Shown here one piece after another: positions 31,242 through 37,002 of a stretch of DNA of 37,002 bases. Location of the stretch: NCBI GenBank assembly GCA_949319575.1, contig CASGHD010000028.1:1-37002 (forward strand). The letters are read 5' to 3'. The translations under genes and the position numbers were made by a program. How positions within the stretch are numbered: position 1 is the first letter of the stretch; every line of letters begins with the position of its first letter. The notes under the pieces were generated by a model. The model had not been told where the DNA came from. It did no database searches and saw only the letters and a program-made list of their open reading frames with translations. The stretch comes from an uncultured Anaerolineales bacterium. Lineage in GTDB: Bacteria; Chloroflexota; Anaerolineae; Anaerolineales; Villigracilaceae.

Positions 31242-31361
31242 GTTTACCTGTTTACGAGTCTACCTGTCTACCTGTCTACGTGTCTCCTTGTCTACGTGTC
31301 TCCTTGTCTCCTTGTCTCCTTGTCTACCTGTCTACCTGTCTACCTGTCTCCTTGTCTACTT
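31242..31361. repeat. Octamer repeat array A4, overlapping the dehydratase stop
   Basis: Fifteen consecutive 8-bp units (GTTTACCT, GTCTACCT, GTCTACGT, GTCTCCTT and variants) on the plus strand are the complement of the AGGTAGAC unit. It is the longest array in the window. The downstream end enters the threonine-dehydratase-like gene and encodes its last residues and stop. Confidence 0.92.
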
Positions 31362-32305
31362 TCCCACGGCAACTTCCCCAAATCCACATTCCCGCCGCTG
31401 AGAATCACGCCGACCTTCAAACCCGTCAGGTCAATTTTCTTTTCCCACAACACAGCCACCGCCACCGCAGACGATGGCTCGATGACGATCTTCGCGCGTT
31501 CCCAAATAAATTTCATCGCGTCCACAATTCCCTGCTCGCTTACGGTGACAATCTGCTCCACGCGCGATTGAATGATCGAAAATGTTCGATCACTGAGCGA
31601 CGTGAGCAAACCATCCGCAATTGTTTTTGGATTATCCGACGGGAACACTTTCCCCGCTTGCAGCGAGCGGAAGGCATCATCCGCCATTTCGGGTTCGGCA
31701 CCGATTACACGGATTCCCCTTTTGGTTTCCGTCGCCGCAATGGATGTGCCGCTCAACAATCCGCCGCCGCCAACGGGCGCGATGACCACATCCAAATCAG
31801 GAACATCCGCCAACAGTTCAAGCGCGGCAGTTCCCTGTCCCACGATGACGCGCTCGTCGTCATACGGGTGGATGAATGCCGCGCCCGTGGATTCCATCAC
31901 CCGGCGGAGAGTCGCTTCACGCGCCTGTAAAGTTGATTCGCAGTAGGAAATTTTTCCTCCATACCCAGCCACCGCGTCCTTCTTCACCTGCGGAGCGTTC
32001 TCAGGCATGACGATGTGCGCCGCGATGCCGCGCATCCGCGCCGCGAGCGCCAACGCCTGCGCGTGGTTCCCCGACGAGTGCGTGCAAACTCCGCGCGCGG
32101 CTTCTTCATCTGTGAGGGAGAATACCGCATTGCACGCGCCGCGAAATTTGAACGCGCCGACCTTTTGAAAATTCTCGCACTTGAGAAACACTTTTGCTCC
32201 GACTCGCTCGTTGAGGTTTTCATTCGTCATCACAGGCGTGCGATGCGCGTGCGGTTTGATTCGTTGCGCGGCTTCGCGGATTTCTTGAAGGGTAGGGGAT
32301 ATCAT
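31340..32305 (-). CDS. Threonine dehydratase / serine racemase-like PLP enzyme
   Basis: This 321-residue fold-type II PLP enzyme has the Schiff-base lysine K53 in CENFQKVGAFKFRGA, phosphate-binding SSGNHAQALALAA, VIAPVGGGGLLSGTSIAA and the C-terminal VGVILSGGNVDLGKL. It lacks the ACT-like regulatory domain of biosynthetic IlvA. It therefore fits the catabolic threonine/serine ammonia-lyase, serine racemase or threo-3-hydroxyaspartate dehydratase group. The end is unusual: after the family end near LGKLPW, the residues ESRQGDR and the TAG come from the octamer array A4. It starts two bases after the purA stop, so it is co-transcribed with purA. Confidence 0.88.
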   Translation of the reverse strand: MISPTLQEIREAAQRIKPHAHRTPVMTNENLNERVGAKVFLKCENFQKVGAFKFRGACNAVFSLTDEEAARGVCTHSSGNHAQALALAARMRGIAAHIVMPENAPQVKKDAVAGYGGKISYCESTLQAREATLRRVMESTGAAFIHPYDDERVIVGQGTAALELLADVPDLDVVIAPVGGGGLLSGTSIAATETKRGIRVIGAEPEMADDAFRSLQAGKVFPSDNPKTIADGLLTSLSDRTFSIIQSRVEQIVTVSEQGIVDAMKFIWERAKIVIEPSSAVAVAVLWEKKIDLTGLKVGVILSGGNVDLGKLPWESRQGDR

Positions 32306-32306
32306 C

Positions 32307-33609
<1,303 letters not shown>

Positions 33610-33623
<14 letters not shown>

Positions 33624-34929
33624 CCTCATCCACAATTCGGATGGCGAGTCCCAAATATGTCTCTGGCGATAGACTCATCAACTTCGCGCGCGTTTCCTCT
33701 TGGACGTCCAACGCTTCAACCCACGATTGATAACTGTCTCTGTCCATGACGCGTCCTCGCGCCTGCGACTTAAGCGACTCGTACGCGTCGCTTCGCCCCG
33801 CCGCGCGGAGGATCGTCTGCGCCCCTTCGCTGACGACTTCCCAATGCGCGTTCAACTCCGCTTTGATTCTCTCCTCGTCCGCCTCCACGCGACTCATGCC
33901 GCGCGTGATATTTTTCCATGCGAGCAGTGTATGTCCCAACGCGACTCCAAATGTTCTGCGAACCGTTGAGTCGGATAGATCGCGCTGTAATCTTGAGATA
34001 GGCAACTTCTGTGCGTAGTGGGTGAGGAGCGCGTTTGCAAGCCCGAGGTTGCCTTCCGCATTTTCAAAGTCAATCGGATTCACCTTTTGCGGCATTGTCG
34101 AAGAGCCGACTTCGCCCTCGATCATTTTTTGTTTGAGATACCCGTCGCTGACGAAGCGCCACATATCTTGCGCGAAGTCTATCAGGATTGAATTAGTCAG
34201 TTGAACGGAATTGAAATAACGAATCCAATTGTCATACGGCAAAATCTGTGTTGTGACGAGATTCGGCTCAAGCCCAAGACTTTGGATGAAATCTTTGCTG
34301 AATGAAATCCAGTCCACTTGCGGGGCGGCGGCGTGAAGCGCGTTGAAGTTGCCGACCGCGCCCGTGAGTTTCGCTTCAAATTTGTGATTCGCAATTTGGT
34401 CGCGGCATGTTTTCAAGCGCGAGAGATATACGGCAATTTCTTTTCCTAAAGTCGTCGGCACGGCGGGCTGACCGTGAGTCCGCGCGAGCATGGGCAGGGC
34501 GCGATATTGTTTTGCGAAGTTGCGCAGGGATGAAATGAGATTGTCGAGGGCGGGGAGCAGGACTTGGTCGCGCGAGTCTCTCAACGCGATGGCTTGCGCG
34601 ATGTTGTTGATGTCTTCGGAGGTCAACCCGAAATGAATCCATTGATGCAACTCTGTTGGCAATTTGTCGCGCAGGAAATATTCAATCGCTTTGACGTCAT
34701 GCCGCGTCGTTTTTTCGTGTTCTTGAATCTTGCGCGCGTCTTCGTCCGTGAAGGAGTCGAGAGAAAAGTTGGGGGCGGGACAAATGCCCGCTACGGCGAG
34801 CGCAGACAGAAAGTCGAGTTCGAGGCGGGCGCGGGAACGGAGATAGGCAAACTCGGAGAAGAAATCCCGCAGTGGGGAGGTCTCTGATTCGTAGCGTCCA
34901 TCCAGCGAAGAAAGCGCGTGAAGACTCAT
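33610..34929 (-). CDS. purB: Adenylosuccinate lyase
   Basis: This 439-residue fumarase/aspartase-superfamily lyase converts adenylosuccinate to AMP and also cleaves SAICAR in IMP synthesis. It shows SLDGRYESETSPLRDFFSEFAYLRSR at the start, TRHDVKAIEYFLRD, HFGLTSEDINN, LARTHGQPAVPTTLGKE and the signature EGEVGSSTMPQKVNPIDFEN with the flexible catalytic serine loop. It is of the E. coli PurB type by the opening segment. ATG 34929 is chosen: TATAAT lies eight bases ahead and no Shine-Dalgarno is seen, so the mRNA may be leaderless; GTG 34935 is the alternative. A GCGGG/CCCGC hairpin lies in frame near residues 50-56. Confidence 0.96.
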
Positions 34930-34937
34930 CGTCACGC

Positions 34938-34945
34938 ATTATAAT
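34938..34945. promoter_or_regulatory. Shared symmetrical -10 element of purB and guaB
   Basis: ATTATAAT reads TATAAT on both strands: minus 34943-34938 for purB, plus 34940-34945 for guaB. The two start codons are 46 bp apart. No good -35 box is visible on either side. Confidence 0.6.
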
Positions 34946-34975
34946 TCGGGCGTTTGATTTTAAGAGGAGAGAGTG

Positions 34976-36415
34976 ATGAAAATTTTAACCGATGTCGCGT
35001 TGACGTATGACGATGTTCTGCTCGTGCCGCAATATTCCGATGTGGATTCGCGGCGCGCGCTTTCAACGAAAAGTTATTTGACGAAAAGAATCGTGTTGCA
35101 AACGCCGATTGTCTCCGCGAACATGGATGTGGTGACGGAAAGCGAGCTGGCGATCACGATGGCGCGCGAGGGCGGGATCGGAATCATTCACCGCTTTATG
35201 ACGATTGCGGAACAGGCGCGTCAGATCGAGCGCGTGAAGAAAGAAGAATCGATTGTAGTGGATGACCCCATTACGATGAGCGAGTCGCATACGGTCGGCG
35301 ATGTGAAGCGCGTGGTGGCGGAAACTGGCACGGGCGGAATTTTGATTCTGAATGCGGATGACAAATTGATCGGCATCGTTTCGACGCGCGATTTGTTGTT
35401 TGAGGACGACGACAACAAACCCGTCACCGCGATCATGACGCGCGACGTTCACAGCGCGTCTCCCGATACTTCTTTGAAAGAGGCGGAACGACTATTGCAT
35501 GAACATCGCATCGAGAAATTGCCGCTGGTGAAAAAAGACGGGCGCGTTGCGGGGCTGGTCACGTTGAAAGATATTATGAAGATCACGCAGTTCCCTAAAG
35601 CGACGAAAGACTCGAAGGGACGGCTGGCTGTCGGCGCGGCGGTGGGCGTGCGCGATAAAGAAATGCACCGCGTGGAGTCTGTGTTGGAGGCTGGCGCGGA
35701 TTGCATCGTGGTGGACATCGCGCACGGCGATTCGCATCTTGAGATCGAGATGATAAAAAGTATCCGCAAACATTTTGCGGAGGCGCAAATCATCGGCGGG
35801 AATGTGGCGACGGGCGACGGAACGAAACGACTCATTGACGCGGGCGCGGATGCGGTGAAGGTCGGCGTGGGTCCCGGCTCGATTTGCATCACGCGAATCG
35901 TGGCGGGCGCGGGCGTTCCGCAATTGAGCGCGGTGATCGAGTGCGCCGAAGCCGCGCGTTCGTACGGCGTTCCGATCATTGCGGATGGCGGCATTCGTCA
36001 GCCGGGCGACGTGGTCAAGGCGATTGCGGCAGGAGCGTCAAGCGTGATGATTGGATCCATGCTGGCAGGCACAGATGAAAGCCCAGGCATGACATTAACT
36101 CGCAAAGGTCATCGTTATAAGGCGTCGCGCGGCATGGCATCGTTGGAGGCGAACATCCTCCGTAACAAGCGCGAAGGAAACGACTTAACTCATGAAGAGA
36201 TCGAGGAATATGTTGCGGAAGGCGTGGAAGCGGCAGTGCCATATCGCGGCAAGGCGCGCGAGGTGTTGAATCAACTGCTCGGTGGTTTACAATCGGGCAT
36301 GAGTTACAGCGGCGCGCATTCGATTGAGGAGTTACAACAAAAAGCGATCTTTGTGCGGATGACTGGCGCGGGCTTGAAAGAGTCGGGCCCGCATGATGTG
36401 GAAGTGATGGGGTGA
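34976..36415 (+). CDS. guaB: IMP dehydrogenase
   Basis: This 479-residue NAD-dependent enzyme oxidises IMP to XMP, the committing step to GMP. The (beta/alpha)8 core begins [18 protein letters not shown] domain pair is inserted at about residues 90-205 ([36 protein letters not shown]). The catalytic loop is GPGSICITR with C304, IMP-binding [20 protein letters not shown] follows, and the flap contains [13 protein letters not shown] [15 protein letters not shown] 34976 has AGGAGA five bases ahead; GTG 34973 is possible. It is divergent from purB-purA, so the two branches from IMP share one promoter region. Confidence 0.97.
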   Translation: MKILTDVALTYDDVLLVPQYSDVDSRRALSTKSYLTKRIVLQTPIVSANMDVVTESELAITMAREGGIGIIHRFMTIAEQARQIERVKKEESIVVDDPITMSESHTVGDVKRVVAETGTGGILILNADDKLIGIVSTRDLLFEDDDNKPVTAIMTRDVHSASPDTSLKEAERLLHEHRIEKLPLVKKDGRVAGLVTLKDIMKITQFPKATKDSKGRLAVGAAVGVRDKEMHRVESVLEAGADCIVVDIAHGDSHLEIEMIKSIRKHFAEAQIIGGNVATGDGTKRLIDAGADAVKVGVGPGSICITRIVAGAGVPQLSAVIECAEAARSYGVPIIADGGIRQPGDVVKAIAAGASSVMIGSMLAGTDESPGMTLTRKGHRYKASRGMASLEANILRNKREGNDLTHEEIEEYVAEGVEAAVPYRGKAREVLNQLLGGLQSGMSYSGAHSIEELQQKAIFVRMTGAGLKESGPHDVEVMG

Positions 36416-36423
36416 TTTGTGAG

Positions 36424-36472
36424 GTACGAGATATGAGGCGCTGCGTATTGCGTGCTTCGTACTGCGTACTTC
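36424..36472. repeat. Heptamer repeat array D2
   Basis: Seven 7-bp units (GTACGAG, ATATGAG, GCGCTGC, GTATTGC, GTGCTTC, GTACTGC, GTACTTC) follow eight bases after the guaB stop. It shares CTGCGTATTGCGTGCT with array D1 at 24968 on the opposite strand. Confidence 0.8.
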
Positions 36473-36528
36473 GTAAAGAGTGAGCGATTGTGTGCGTAAA
36501 TAAACTTTGATGTATGGAGATTAATCAG

Positions 36529-37002
36529 ATGAACAAAGTTAACTGGCTCGAAAAAGATAAAAGGCAATTGCATCCCGTCTATCATCCGAAGTCGCACGCC
36601 AACGCGCTCGTCATCGAACGCGGCGATGGCGTGTGGCTTTACACTGCCGACGGGCAAAAGATTCTCGACGGCATGGCGGGTTTGTGGAACGTCAACGCGG
36701 GATACGGACGCGAAGAACTCGCCAAAGCCGCGTACGATCAGATGAAGGATTTGGCGTTCACCTCCAATTTTTCGGGCATGACGAATCTTCCCTCCATTCG
36801 GCTTGCCGACAAGTTGGCGGGCTTTGCCTACCCCGGGCTGAACACGACCTTCTTCACCTCCGGCGGATCAGAATCTAACGACTCGGCATTCAAGACCGCG
36901 CGTTACTATTGGAAGCGCAAAGGCAAGCCGACGAAATACAAAGTCATCGCGCGAAAAGGTTCGTATCACGGCGTTACTCTCGCAACGACATTTGCCACCG
37001 GG
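36529..37002 (+). CDS. Class III (omega) aminotransferase, N-terminal part
   Basis: The open frame runs off the window after 158 codons. The visible part has LHPVYHPKSHANALVIERGDGVWLYT, GQKILDGMAGLWNVNAGYGREELAKAA, FSGMTNLPSIRLADKLA, TTFFTSGGSESNDSAFKTARYYW (PLP phosphate-binding SGGSES) and ARKGSYHGVTLATTFATG. This is the order of class III omega-aminotransferases such as beta-alanine/putrescine:pyruvate transaminases. The Schiff-base lysine is beyond the window. ATG 36529 has GGAG ten bases ahead; an in-frame ATG at 36514 is an alternative. The substrate cannot be told. Confidence 0.9.
   Translation, partial: MNKVNWLEKDKRQLHPVYHPKSHANALVIERGDGVWLYTADGQKILDGMAGLWNVNAGYGREELAKAAYDQMKDLAFTSNFSGMTNLPSIRLADKLAGFAYPGLNTTFFTSGGSESNDSAFKTARYYWKRKGKPTKYKVIARKGSYHGVTLATTFATG

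Noticed and set aside
31242..31361. Regularly spaced repeats as a possible CRISPR array
   Set aside because: Units are 8 bp, adjacent and degenerate, with no unique spacers and no cas genes nearby; the same holds for the heptamer arrays.
34775..34791. GCGGG/CCCGC hairpin inside purB as another inserted repeat
   Set aside because: The arms are only five bases and the PurB length and motifs are normal here, so insertion is not supported.

Overview
The window looks like a piece of a Chloroflexota chromosome, most probably Anaerolineae. This is inferred from gene content and the style of intergenic repeats, not from a marker gene. The evidence is a bacterial F420 biosynthesis cluster with a free-standing FbiB-type nitroreductase, a membrane Ser/Thr kinase with a large outer domain, a sphingosine-1-phosphate-lyase-like enzyme, a PTR1-like pteridine reductase, and many short-period repeats and palindromes between genes. 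About 35 real protein genes are present, most on the minus strand up to 22.5 kb. No rRNA, tRNA or CRISPR array was seen.

Layout. 1-4.3 kb: the 3' end of tsaD (+), then a minus-strand translation-linked run prfA, speB-like agmatinase, prmC, tsaC. PrmC methylates the release factor encoded by prfA; TsaD and TsaC both serve t6A tRNA modification. 4.4-6.9 kb: uvrC, a single-domain response regulator and a 41-residue membrane peptide, joined by overlapping stop/start codons. 7.2-10.3 kb: a DUF4190 membrane protein, a membrane Ser/Thr kinase and cinA/pncC. 10.3-16.3 kb: an F420 cluster on the minus strand (npdG, cofE, a PPOX-class F420 enzyme, an FbiB-C-like nitroreductase, cofD, cofC, an LLM-class F420 oxidoreductase), interrupted by a frameshifted REP-associated tyrosine transposase with its palindromes. 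No FO synthase gene lies in the window. 16.3-22.5 kb: ssnA-like aminohydrolase, a membrane-anchored NACHT/HEAT-repeat ATPase, a coiled-coil zinc-ribbon protein and an exported beta-lactamase-fold serine hydrolase. 22.6-28.6 kb (+): proline dehydrogenase, PTR1-like SDR, DinB-like protein, class I/II aminotransferase, UbiA-like prenyltransferase, moeA. 28.7-29.5 kb: a GlsB/YeaQ-family pseudogene split by a ~313-bp element with inverted ends, beside an intact paralogue. 29.7-37 kb: S1P-lyase-like decarboxylase, threonine-dehydratase-like enzyme, purA and purB on the minus strand, divergent guaB, and the start of a class III aminotransferase. purA, purB and guaB form the IMP branch point to AMP and GMP.

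The most unusual signal is not a gene. At least ten loci carry degenerate tandem repeats with a strict 7-bp period, each with its own unit, and many flip orientation in the middle. Five other loci carry a related-looking family with an 8-bp period. These arrays sit exactly at gene junctions, where they supply stop codons or abut start codons, or lie in frame inside genes (prmC, the SDR, moeA). Separate palindromic or low-complexity insertions sit in frame inside cofD, cofE and moeA. They resemble in architecture the heptanucleotide STRR repeats of filamentous cyanobacteria.
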